A DNA stretch of 64,000 nucleotides from the NCBI GenBank assembly GCA_947652605.1, contig OX393581.1, positions 52,723,924 through 52,787,923 of the forward strand, read 5' to 3'. The translations under genes and the position numbers were made by a program. A model generated the notes under the pieces. It saw only the letters and a list, made by a program, of their open reading frames with translations, was not told the origin of the DNA and made no database searches. Positions 34,801 through 45,240 of this stretch are shown piece after piece; the first letter of the stretch is position 1; each line of letters starts with the position of its first letter. The DNA is from Elmis aenea (taxonomy: Eukaryota; Arthropoda; Insecta; Coleoptera; Elmidae).

Positions 34801-37800
34801 ATCACGACATACTGGAGGATTTTTCGTTGATGGGTAAGTGTACAAAGTTGAAACTCAATTGTTTTTTTCAAGTGATGTAGCGTTGAGAAGGTAAAACAAA
34901 TGCCATCTTCTTCTTTCTTTTTTATCAGGTCTTCTAGTACCTTTCAGTGTCGAGGGATGTTTTTTTAGTTCTTGATTATGTTTCTCCATCTCTCTCCATC
35001 ATTGGCCAACTGTGGCACATCTCTCCAGCTGACTCCTTTCTCTTCTAGTCCATGTCTTGCTTCATTTTTCCATTTTGTTCTCAGTATTCCTCTACTTCTT
35101 TCCCCCTTAAACTTAGGTTTCTATCACATCCCATCTTATCACCATCTGGAAAGGCCAGTTCCTCGGTATTCTTTTTCCTGCTATGCTTTATTTACTATTC
35201 TTAGCACCTCCTTCCATCTACACCCATGTACTTAATCATATCAGGTAAAAACCATCAAGTAGCTGCTTTTCCAATTTTTTTTTATGCTTCACTCTATCCA
35301 CCTCTGCTTCAGTTATTTCTTGTTCATATTCTTGTTCGTTTGCTTTTCATATCTCCTCCATTTTACTTTTCTTCCTTATGATTTATTATATTGTAATTTT
35401 CCTTAAAATAATTTTCCCATTTTTTGATAACTTCTCTCTCTGTTGTGTGTATTTTTCCTTCTTTATCCATTATTTGTTTTAACATATGGTTCTTCTTTTC
35501 TTAAATTTTCTAATGCTTTGTAAAAAAAGTTTTTGATTGCTTGTGGTGATCTTCCAATCGTTTTCCAAAGTCTTTCCAAATCTTTGTTTTGGCTTCTATC
35601 AAAATCCGTTCTTTATCTCAAATAATGAGCAAGATGTTATAGGAACTGTTATTTGCTCAAATTTTGAGTTGTGCACTCTCTACAATCCAATTTTAATTCA
35701 CATTAATTTAATTCTCTTAATTACAGTATAACGAGATACGAAGCTTTGACTTCCAATCGCGATTTAGCCCTGGTCTACCACGGACTCAATCAAATACATC
35801 TCGTGAACGGATCCGGAGAGACCGGCTACATTTCTGGAATAGCGTATGCGCTGACGGCCGTTAATTTGGCAGAGGCGGCCGGTTCCATGCTCGCGCCGTC
35901 CCAGCTCGTGGATATTTACGTCGGCGCCTCGTTGCGGATCAAGGCCAGTTGCCCGCAATTCTTGCAGGGAATCCACAGATACTACCTCGGTCTGGCGAAA
36001 CAAGCGACGACGAACTCGTGCGATCCGTTGCCCCAGAGGTTGCAGTGGGTGTTCACGCCGTACGGTCATAAGTTCTTCGTGTCGCAAAAGTTCGTTCGCG
36101 AAGACGAAAACGAGTGCAGTCTGTTCACTTCGTTGGGAAATAAGGCGGATCCGATGGCTTACATGATGAAGGTTCGTTACGAAGTCACGCCGGGTTTATT
36201 CGCATTACAATAAGTTTTTTCTGTTTCAGGTTTATCGTGAACATTTATTGGAAAAAGCGTTGCAGACTCTTGTTGTACCTGGAAGTAGGAGCGACGACGA
36301 CGATAAGAAAACTCAGACATCCGATGTGCTCAATTATGTGCAGTTGTTGTTTGAAAATGTTCGAGTCGATATACCCACAGTTTTTAGTTCAACTACCCTG
36401 CATAGTAAGTCATGACTTATTTATTATTCAATTGTTAATTATTCTTGTGGTGATATGAGTCTAGTTTTTCATTCAATTGTTTTAATCTTAATTATTCTTG
36501 TGGTGATGTGGTATTAGTTTATTGCACAATTGTTTTAAGCTTATTTGTTCTTATAGTGATGTGAGTCTAGTTTATCTTTCAATTGTTTTAAGCTCAATTA
36601 TTCTTGTGGTGATATGAGTCTAGTTTATCGTTCAATTGTTTTAAGCTTTTTTGTTCTTGTTGTAATGTGAGTCTAGTTTATCTTTCAATTGTTTTAAGCT
36701 TAATTATTCTTGTGGTGATATGAGTTAGTGTTCAATTGTTTTAAGTTTAATTATTCTTGTGGTGATATGAGTTATTGTTCAATTGTTTTAAGCTTAATTA
36801 TTCCTGTGGTGATATGAGTTATTGTTCAATTGTTTTAAGCTCAATTATTCTTGTGGTGATATGATTTAGTGTTCAATTGTTTTAAGCTCAATTATTCTTG
36901 TGGTGATTTGAGTTAGTGTTCAATTGTTTTAAGCTCAATTATTCTTGTGGTGATATAAGTCTAGTTTTTCGTTTAATTGTTTTAAGCTTAATTATTCTTG
37001 TGGTTTTTAATTTTTATTAAACGACCTTTCAGAAGATTTGGTTTTTAAAAATCGCAAAAAGAAAGGAAATAATAGTTTAGACCCCAAATTTTTTTGAGTC
37101 ACATCTCCTGTCGCAAAAATTCGTGGCCCTACTGTATAAACAGAAAATTTCTTCTGGTTCTGTTGTATATCATCACAGTTTTTTATTATTCATTTTTGTT
37201 TAATTAGAATATGAAGACGATGTCGCTCATTGGTGGACCAGCGTTGTCGGAGTGGCTGCCTATTGGTTGCTGGGAGACGAAGCAAACGCCGAAAGGCTGT
37301 GTAAAACAGTTGAAAATCTTCCCACTTCCCTGTCGAACGTTAACGATCCCTTACCGAAGGCGGTCCTCGCGGCATACATCACAAGAAACACATATTACTC
37401 GAAGGGTTCTCATAAGGTGATCCTACGTCAGTGTGATGTTGCTGGACAGTTACTCGAAGACAGTCTGACGTACAGCAGCTGCAAGCAACAGAACGGATTA
37501 GCCGTGGTAAGAATTTTCATTGCTAGTAATTTTTTTGCTACGAGTGTTTTTAGTCGCTACAGTTTTAAACAAAGTTGGTTTGTTGATGGGGGTGCATTGT
37601 AGTTGCATTGCATGTTTTTATCGAAGTGCAGTGTCTCTCCAGTGCAACCCTGTTAGCAGAAATTTCCATCTGTATATTTACGACACAGTAAGTGAGCAGG
37701 TATTGCGTTATTAACATTTTGGTTCTTGAAAATTAGGGTATTTAGTTTTGTGTCTTAATAGCCTAAGGCAGTGGTTCTCAACCTGTGGGGGGCGCCAAAC

Positions 37801-40800
37801 TTGAGGGGGCGTGAAGAATTATAAGGGAAAACTGTTTATTTAAAAACAATTGAAGGACCTCCTCACTAAAGTCGCTACTGCATAACAGTATTGATAGGGA
37901 GAATCAGTGGTCAGAGGCTTTAAAACAATTTTTATTGAAAGGCATAACTTATCTGCATGAAAATTTATAAAAAGTTATGTTTAATTTCTAAAAACATTTG
38001 GGTTTTGAGTTTAATCAGTATGGACCTAATATGATGTTCACCCTGTATACTATTTTGAAAATTTAACTGCTTAGCAAAAACTATAAAAGTGTTGTTAATG
38101 CAAATATTAAATTATTTTGATTTAATATATTATACAGGGTGTGTAAAAATTGGCAGAAGCGCTACACGCAATGTATGCAATGTTGCCATTTTTTTTTCTT
38201 TAAATGGTTCATGAGGCCATAGGAAGCATGGTACAACATTTTTGTATCAAGATTTTCGACTTAGAATTTTACGAAGAACATCGTCACGTATAACGCTTCC
38301 GCCAATTTCTACACACCCTGTATACAGTGTCCAAAAGGTATGGAATGTGCAATATATCTCGGTAAATATCCACTTTAGGGAAAAATGTTTTGGATAAAAG
38401 TTGTTTGGTACTTAGTTTTCCACCATAAGACAAGATTAATTTTTTTTCCTTTTGAATAACAAAAGCGCAATGAAAAACAATTGAATTTTTTTAAATGACA
38501 AGGTACCCCTACATTATACTCATTTGATAGAGAATTTATTCTCTTTAATGATGCAAAACTTTAGCACCCTTACTTGAGCAACTTTTTAAGAAAAACGCAA
38601 AGATTATTTTAATTGATTAGTATTTATTTCTAACAAAAACATAAGAACTGAAATTTTTTGACGAAATCTACAATAAGTGTTCAAACTGTGAACCATTTAC
38701 AGCTTGGCAATGATAAACTTGTTTTTTAAACCCGTTTATAACATTCCCAACCATTTCAGGTGTAATTTCTCTAATACGATCTTTTAAATTTTCGATATTC
38801 TCCGGCCACTTAGCATACACTTAATTTTTAAGGTGACCCCATTATTAATTAGAGAAAAAATTCTGTATCAAATGAGTATAATACAGGGGTATCTTGCCAT
38901 TTAAAAAAATTCAATTGTTTTTCATTGCGCTTTTGTTATTTGAAAAAATAGAATTTAAATTTTGTCTTATGGTGGAAAACTAAGTACAAAAACTTTTATT
39001 CAAAACATTTTTTCCTAAAGTGGATATTTACTGAGATATATAGCATATTCCATTACTTTTGTACACGCTATATATTTTTTGTATATTTAAATAAAAGAGA
39101 ACTGTTAAATAATTCACCCTGTATATTCAAAAAACAATCCAAGGAAACAATTATTGAAACAATTTTGTTTCTTAGATGACTCGGTTGTTAGTATGCGACT
39201 GGCTGTTGGAAACCAGAGTCGACGTATGGGAAGACAGCGTCGATGGAGATCCGTCGAACATTCCCGTACCAAACGGCATCCTTTCGGCTTTCCAGAGAGA
39301 TCTGGCCTCGTTACGAACGCTCGCTCAACACATACAGGTGCGCGATAATTTCATTGTCGTTTCTTATGCCTTACTGAATATTTTTAATGTTCGTTTGCAG
39401 TCGGCCTTGTCACGAGTGTTCCTGTACGAAGCGACGGCTCGACTGATGGCCGGGGCAGCGCCAGGACGAACGCAGCAACTTTTAGACAGAAGTTTGAGGC
39501 ACAGATATTCGAAATCGTCTATAATCTGTGGAAAAGGTATGTTTTGATTTTCGGTAGAAGCATTGTTTTTTAAGTTAGGAACTTTACAAATGTTTGAATG
39601 TTACTAAAAGCACTTTATCTATTTATTAACATACAGGATGTCCAAAAATCAATGAAATTTCGGTTATTTACAATAATATGACAGCCAAGTCATTACAGAT
39701 TTTTTGGTCAATTTTAGAAAAAACATTTGAGGGTAGTTAAAGCAAATGAAATATGTAGATTTATTTCTGAGCTGCAACCTTGGAATAAAATTTCTATTTT
39801 GTTTAAAATTCACAGCTATTTTGATCATTTAACTAATTAGCCAATCTTTTTTACATTAACGACCCATTTCTTCTCAAAAAATTGCATTTTAATGCTCGAT
39901 TTCGTTGTACAATGCTCCATTATATGCGTTAATGTCAAAATATTATTAAATCTTTGTTACTGAGTTACTGAAAAATATTTAATTGATGCTCTGTTAACTT
40001 TAAACGTACGTTTTTGCCACCAAGTTCATTATTTGTAGCCTATAAATAAGTGACATATATCATTTATTGATTTTTCCAATTATTTTCGTGGAAAAATTAA
40101 GTTCTTTAAAGAGAATTATGACTTGAATTAAAAAATAACCTCTTAATAACTGGTAATGGCTCAATAATTTTTAATTGCACCGCAGTTTTACCGTTTTATA
40201 CGACCAATTCAATCCTCAAATATTTGTAAATCGGGAGGAGCTATCGGGCACCATTGAATTCAGTATTTTTTGCTCATAGAAACCAAAATTTGATGTTAGT
40301 TGACTTGAAAATGTAGATAATGGCAAGCTTTATTATAATCAATAAGCATTTTTTGATAATAACAATTTTTAATCGAGTTGCAATTTAATTTATAAAAAAT
40401 GTGACAGTTTAACCTAAAAAATACTCGACAGTTATTGGGGTGCTGACAGATAAATATAAAAGAGATTTGATGTTTATGGTATGTTTGTGAATTTTTATCC
40501 ACTAAATTATGTTTTGTGAAGTATCTTTTTAATATTTGATGTAGTTGGTGAAAAACATGATTATTCAAGTTATCATAACTCATTTATTTATTAGTTTACT
40601 AAAATAGGGTTTAATGTAATTTATACTGTTATTTTTTTTCTGTCCTCTTCCACTATTAGGTGTATGAAAATTCTCCAGCCCTTGCCTGTCCCTCGCTAGC
40701 TTTTTTGATTGTCTCAATGTTAGCTCTTTTTTCTTTAGTATCCTGGCTGTCTCCCCATTACAGTTTCTTTGAAGCTTCCCTCTTTTTTTCTCTCTTGTAC

Positions 40801-43800
40801 ACACCCCCTTTTCCATGCTTGTTTCTCTATTCTACTTTCATTCATTTTTGTAAGATGATCCATCCACCTTAGCTGGCTGTGTTTAATTTTCCTCCCCTTA
40901 AAATCAACTTTGAACCAATCTCGTATAATGTTATCGCTAGTGCTGTCTCGTTTAGTTACATTTGCAGCAGCTTCTATTTTTTCCAAGACTTCCCATAGTT
41001 TCTCTCGGGGCACACTGTCGAAGGCCTGCTGCAGAGATCCACAAAGCATAAAAAAAGTTTGTCATAAGCAGTTATCTTTTCTGATAATTGTCTTAAACTA
41101 AATATTGGATCTGCAGCACCTCTTTTCTGTCTAAAGCCCCCTTGTTGTCTTTAACCCTTTCAGGTGATGTGGTATCTCTGCGAAACCACATTTTCAAAAA
41201 TTTCTAGGCTAAATGTATAGCGGTTTAAGCGGGAATTCACGCGTCAATGTGGTCTATAGTTACGGTGACCATCCGTACTGTATTATACAGTACAGTACTG
41301 TATTTTAAGGGGCTGTACTGTATAATTTAAACAGAAATAAATGTACTGTATTTTATTTTTTTTGTACTGTATGTACTGTATTTTTAATGTAAAGAAAATT
41401 GTGCTAATTATAACCCAACCTTTTACATAGCGCGAGCCACAAACATATAATTCAATATAATTTCCATCTTCAAAATTCGTGAAAGCAAAAAAATAAACAA
41501 ACTTCATCCACATTTTTTGTTCCGTTCTTCCTAAAACACATTTTTTGTTCCGGTCTTCTTAAAAAAAAAACCTAATCCACCTTTTGTACTGTATTTTTGT
41601 CTAGAAATAATGGTCACTGTATCTATAGTATCACCATCTGTCGATCTATAGCGCAAAATTTGCTCAAATGCATTCAATAGCCAATGGAATACATATTTTA
41701 GTCGGTACTTTACTAAGTTGGTGAAATAATAGTGATTTTTTCGAAAAAAGTGATTAAAAGGCCGTTTCTATGAAACAATTCAATTAGTTGTTACGTAAGT
41801 ACCTCTTATGAAATTTTAAAAAACTTAAATTTTTTTTTTTTCAAAATTACGTGGTTTTATTATGAAACCACTATGCCTTTTGGCACCAAATTATTCAGAA
41901 TTTTAGTCGATAAAAAGCGGTTATTTGCCTTTTAACCGTAAAAAAACTGTTTTTTCAAATATCATGTAAAATAACTTTTCTTTGGTTATAAAAATATATA
42001 TGCTTTTATGTGAGCATATAGCATAAATTACAATACTACAACTTATCCAGAGCTGGGCAAGTACTGGCCAAAAAGTACTTAAGTCTTAAGTACTTATGAG
42101 AAGTACTTGGATTTTAAGTACCAGTATCGCTATTTTTAAAAGTACGGATTCTTAAGTACAAGAACTTGCAAAAAGTACTTAAGTATTTCTCAAGTACTTT
42201 TTGCAGATATTATTTATTAAATTATTGTATAACTATTTCTAGCGATTCTTTCCAAGAAAATATTTAAAACAAAATGTAATAACGCATATGTAGGTATATA
42301 AAATTTTCTTATACAACAGTAACTACAGTCTTTAGATGTACCCACTTTTATTTAAAGTTTTATGAATTAAGTGCTATCTTTTAACAAAAGTTGAAATATT
42401 CATATCTATTTATTAATAATAACAAGCAACAACAATAAAAAATATTCCTGTTTATGGTAAAGAATATATAAGAAATTGTTATTTGATAAGAATTTTATAC
42501 TGTATTGTGGGTTTTGATTAAAATTTAGAATTGTTTTTTATCATTTGTAAAATTTTGATTGAAGTTAAAATTTTTGTTTAGTTTATTATTTTAACTGTGG
42601 TCACATACAAAGTGAATGAATTGCTATAGTACCTACATATAAAACAAACAAGAATAATATGTCGAAATATACATTTTATTTTTATATAAACAAATAAAAA
42701 AGTGGTACATAATAAAAGATATATAATTTTAATTTTTAAATGAAAGTGCTAACTGCTAAGTACTTGCGAAAAACAAATGTTATATAATATCCACATCTCA
42801 CACAAAATACAACATATTTTTGAAACATAAACGAAATAAAATGTTATGTAGGTACGTAGATATTTATTATTATCGTTTGAATATCTTTTCTAGTTAGGTT
42901 AACATTGTCTTCTATTGCACTGAACCATCTTAACTTAAAGTTTGGTAATGTCACTGTAGCAACAATTGCGTCGTTTATTTCTGGATTTAAATTATAATAG
43001 TTAAAAACAAATTGCATAAACTGTTGATAATAAAAGCTTTTAAAAGATTGTTGTCTGTTTTAAATTTGACTTTAAGTTATACTAAACTTGATAATATATA
43101 CCGAATACACCCGTAGTATGTTGACTGTTTTCCTTGCAATAGATCAATTGTTGCTGCAAGAGGTTCCATGATTAAACAGTATTCTTCTAAGTATTCGATA
43201 TCAATATCTTAAATAGCATTTTTAATTTCTAATTTCCCAAACAAAATTTTTAGCGTATTTTTGGGTGAGTCCAATAAAATATTTAATTAAACTGTTGTCC
43301 GTATTACTACACACACACTACTTTTTTAACTGTAGCTATTCTATCCACCCCAATGCGGGTTGTGTTTAAAACTTTAGACAAGTTTTAACACGTTGAAAAC
43401 CAAAGTTCCTATCTTATAAAACCTAATATCTTAAAAAGTACTTTGCACTGTACTGCAGTATTTTACAAAGTACTTAAGTAATTTTTGTGGTACTGAAGTA
43501 CTAATACAAGTAATAAGTACCAGTATTTCACCGAAGTACTTGAGATTCAAGTCTTAAGTACCTAATTTTAAAATGTACTGCAGTACCAGTCTTAAGTACC
43601 GGAAAAGTACTTGAAAAAGTACAAGTACAAAAATACTTAGGTAATGCCCAGCTCTGATTGTGGTTTCACTGCGTAACCACATCATATTGTCAAAACGGAC
43701 CAATTAAAAAAAAAAAAATGAATCCTTTTCATTTAAGTCATATTAAGTTTATAAATTTTATTAAAAATTTTTAAGTATTTTATGTACTGTGCTTAAAAGG

Positions 43801-44269
43801 GTTAAGTGTTGCTTCAATTATCAGTCTCAGTAGCTACTCAAGTATAATTTCATAAACTTTACACACTTAGTACTAAAATTTATCTGTTATTAGCAATTCT
43901 TTGTTAATGTATTGGCAGTGTGGCTTCCGCCATCCAGTCTAGGAATTTTTCCTGTCACCCATGCTTTTTGTTTCGTATAATTATAATGGAATACATACGA
44001 TGTGACAAATTTTGGATGTACTAATAATTCGATTGTTCCTTTTTTTTTCAGACAAAAATAATCAAGATACAGGGGGCGAAAGAGAACATGCCACAGCTCT
44101 GTATATGGCCTGCAGGCATCTCCCTGGACAGTTGCTGTCGTCTCCTGGCGAGCGCGCAGGGATGTTGGCCGAAGCAGCGAAAACGCTAGAACGAATCGGT
44201 GATAAAAAGAGATTACAGGATTGTTATAAGCTCATGAAAACTCTGGGCCCCAATTCTGTGACTAATTAA
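31860..44269 (+). CDS. SREBP: Sterol regulatory element-binding protein, 11 coding exons, 1,073 aa
   Basis: This is a membrane-tethered bHLH-zip factor for lipid synthesis genes; proteolysis releases its N-terminal half to the nucleus. Exons: 31,860-31,935; 32,025-32,932; 33,854-34,289; 34,411-34,595; 34,652-34,833; 35,727-36,171; 36,230-36,404; 37,208-37,506; 39,176-39,337; 39,401-39,536; 44,052-44,269. Frames join without a break (3,222 nt). The start has an acidic activation segment (DDDFN). Residues 300-360 are the bHLH-zip, with the SREBP-specific Tyr307 ([15 protein letters not shown]). Next come an Fbw7-type degron TPPHS (390-394), a SUMO-type IKNE, DHSK before membrane span 1 (about 435-455, with VLC and NP as at the site-2 cut), a lumenal loop with a site-1 RxxL (RTLL, 469-472), span 2 (about 485-507), then a C-terminal regulatory domain (SCAP-binding in the family). 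Length is close to the fly protein. No defect was seen. Confidence 0.97.
32933..33853 (+). other. SREBP intron 2, inside the bHLH coding region
   Basis: This 921-bp AT-rich intron in phase 0 falls in the loop/helix 2 part of the bHLH, just after GMDAK. No transposon was recognised in it. Confidence 0.8.
34902..35625 (-). mobile_element. LINE copy in SREBP intron 5, antisense
   Basis: The minus strand reads, from the right, [40 protein letters not shown] and IGKAAT (the region before and at the start of the reverse transcriptase), then skips to the C-terminal end [11 protein letters not shown] near 35,020. It ends in an AAGAAGAAGA tail near 34,905. Most of the catalytic domain is missing, with stops and shifts. 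It is the same family as the copy at 7,395 and accounts for most of intron 5 (34,834-35,726). Confidence 0.85.
36421..37010 (+). repeat. Minisatellite in SREBP intron 7, 47/53-bp units, ~12 copies
   Basis: The unit TCAATTGTTTTAAGCTTAAT, TATTCTTGTGGTGATATGAG, then TCTAGTTTATCGT or the shorter TTAGTGT, repeats about 12 times. The first five copies are mostly 53 bp and later ones 47 bp. It begins 16 bp after the donor of exon 7 and fills most of the intron (36,405-37,207). Copies are close in sequence, so length variation between individuals is likely. Confidence 0.9.
37767..37830. mobile_element. hAT element end, single terminus
   Basis: CAGTGGTTCTCAACCTGTGG followed by GGGGCGCCAAACTTGAGGGG is the classic terminal sequence of Charlie/SPIN-like hAT elements. 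A matching right end was not found nearby, so the element has lost its other half, perhaps through the insertion of its neighbours. Confidence 0.6.
38133..38322. mobile_element. MITE with ~30-bp TIRs and TA target duplication
   Basis: TACAGGGTGTGTAAAAATTG at the left returns inverted as CAATTTCTACACACCCTGTA at the right. Both ends continue to match as far as GGCRGAAGCGYTA. TA flanks both sides. The 190-bp interior is non-coding. It lies in SREBP intron 8 and abuts the next element. Confidence 0.85.
38321..39072 (-). mobile_element. mariner/IS630-like element with ~222-bp inverted repeats
   Basis: The arms 38,321-38,544 and 38,851-39,072 are inverted copies of each other at high identity (for example AATATCCACTTTAGG and CAAAAGCGCAATGAAAAACA). 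Between them, on the minus strand (38,668-38,820), 51 codons read [38 protein letters not shown] and end with FEHLL and a stop. This is the C-terminal tail of an IS630/mariner-type transposase. The catalytic part is gone, so it is a deletion derivative with unusually long arms. It lies in SREBP intron 8. Confidence 0.85.
39537..40639 (+). other. SREBP intron 10, first part
   Basis: AT-rich intron DNA. A repeat-end-like word (TACAGGATGTCCAAAAATC) lies at 39,635 without a visible partner. Nothing else was recognised. Confidence 0.5.
41261..41621. mobile_element. hAT MITE with exact 8-bp target duplication
   Basis: TCTATAGT occurs at 41,253-41,260 and at 41,622-41,629. The element begins TACGGTGACCAT and ends ATGGTCACTGTA, a 12-bp inverted repeat with one mismatch of the GTGACCAT type seen in hATs. 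The interior is rich in TACTGTA words, which may be transposase-binding repeats. Non-coding. Confidence 0.9.
42048..43656 (-). mobile_element. hAT element with transposase remnant
   Basis: The ends are CAGAGCTGGGCA and its inverse TGCCCAGCTCTG. Both subterminal zones hold many copies of AAGTACTT, a likely transposase-binding motif. On the minus strand about 43,210-43,101 reads [20 protein letters not shown] and about 43,020-42,875 reads [20 protein letters not shown] followed by NFKLRWF, which is the hAT C-terminal catalytic region. Frames are broken. No 8-bp duplication could be found at the edges. Confidence 0.8.
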
Positions 44270-44745
44270 GATAGTAGTATGTACAGTGTAATGTAAATAG
44301 TTTTTTATATGCCTTAAAGGTAGTGATTAATTTATTTTTTTTAATAATTGTTAGGTCTTATGAAATGTACTTTTATACTTCTTAAGTTTACACTGAAAGG
44401 CTAGTTATTAAATGTTAATAATTTTGAGTTATGTTAAAAATATAAAATTTGCATTTAAAATATTGTTCACGACCGTTTTGCTTAAATCACTTTAATCAGA
44501 TGTAAAAACTTGAGTCATTTTGTTGTAAATATTACATTTTTCCACTGATGAACGTAACAGTCCATCACACAATTTGTTAAATGTAATCATTACATTTTAG
44601 AATTGATTTATTATTGACTAAAACACCGGCTAACAACGTTTGAGTGTAATATTTGATTGTATCGTAATTATGAGTAAGTTTTTTATTCTAATGCCGCTCA
44701 AAATTTTTATGTGAGATAATAAAAACATTACAAAAATCTTGTGTT
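44270..44745 (+). other. SREBP 3' untranslated region and poly(A) signal
   Basis: After the TAA stop (44,267-44,269), about 470 bp of AT-rich DNA leads to AATAAA at 44,718-44,723. It is followed by a GTGTTTTAATG tract, a likely cleavage region. Confidence 0.7.
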
Positions 44746-44980
44746 TTAATGTATGCAACCCACCACGTTGGCCCTCAAATACGATTTTTAATTTTTGGCC
44801 AAAGATGGAAACAGTGCACTTTTTTCGACCTAAAAATCGATTTTAATTAAAATAATTGATCAGTAAAGTTATTTTAAGTTAAAAAAGTGAGCAAACAGTA
44901 GATTTCTATCAGTATTTTTAATCGAATAAAATTTGCGTACTGTATATTCAAATATACCAAATAACTCGCCACAATCAACA

Positions 44981-45240
44981 TGCCGTCGTGGCACAGTTGC
45001 TTAGGTATTGGCTTAGCATACATGGTATCCCAGGTTCGTATCCAGTCGCCTCCAAAGTGTAAAAATACACTTGGAGGCGGGGAGGAATTTTAAAAAAATT
45101 CAAATTTTTTCGACTGGAGCCGGCCGAAACGCCGACCCCAGGCGGGAGTCCAACACAGAGAAGGTAGCACCCCTCGGATTCGAGCCGAGGGCTACTTGTA
45201 CCGGACAAAGCCGCTACACCAACTCTGCTATGGAGCCGCA
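44981..45240. mobile_element. SINE-like element with two tRNA-type heads in opposite orientation
   Basis: On the + strand an A box (TGGCACAGTTGC, 44,989-45,000) is followed by a B box (GGTTCGTATCC, 45,033-45,043). On the minus strand, from the other end, TAGCAGAGTTGG (45,219-45,230) is followed by GGCTCGAATCC (45,176-45,186). Both heads start at the outer edges with TGC-C/G-G. In between are a strong hairpin (GCCTCCAA to TTGGAGGC, 45,047-45,078) and a GC-rich body. This is not a working tRNA. No target duplication was identified. Confidence 0.7.

Larger units (their letters stand above)
41155..43801. mobile_element. piggyBac-like non-autonomous element, TTAA-flanked
   Basis: TTAA at 41,151-41,154 and 43,802-43,805 bounds the element, which begins CCCTTT and ends AAAGGG. 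Subterminal palindromic blocks are related at both ends (GTGGTATCTCTGCGAAACCAC at the left, GTGGTTTCACTGCGTAACCAC at the right, each written here without its last base or two in common). No transposase of its own was seen. It interrupts a LINE and carries two hAT elements, so its unexpanded size was about 680 bp. Confidence 0.75.
40640..43960 (-). mobile_element. LINE in SREBP intron 10, split by a piggyBac-like element
   Basis: From the right on the minus strand, 43,960-43,806 gives a worn reverse transcriptase N-part ([17 protein letters not shown]). Reading continues after the 2.65-kb insertion at 41,154 with [40 protein letters not shown] and, after a deletion, the C-tail [12 protein letters not shown]. 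The halves join in register across the TTAA, showing one LINE copy was there first. Stops and gaps make it dead. It is antisense to SREBP. Confidence 0.85.

Noticed and set aside
37211..37420. Alternative frames inside SREBP exon 8
   Set aside because: The frame joined by splice phase (37,208-37,506) continues the SREBP regulatory domain; the others are shadows.
44981..45050. A functional tRNA gene
   Set aside because: A and B boxes are present, but the acceptor and anticodon stems do not pair properly and the sequence runs on into a SINE body.
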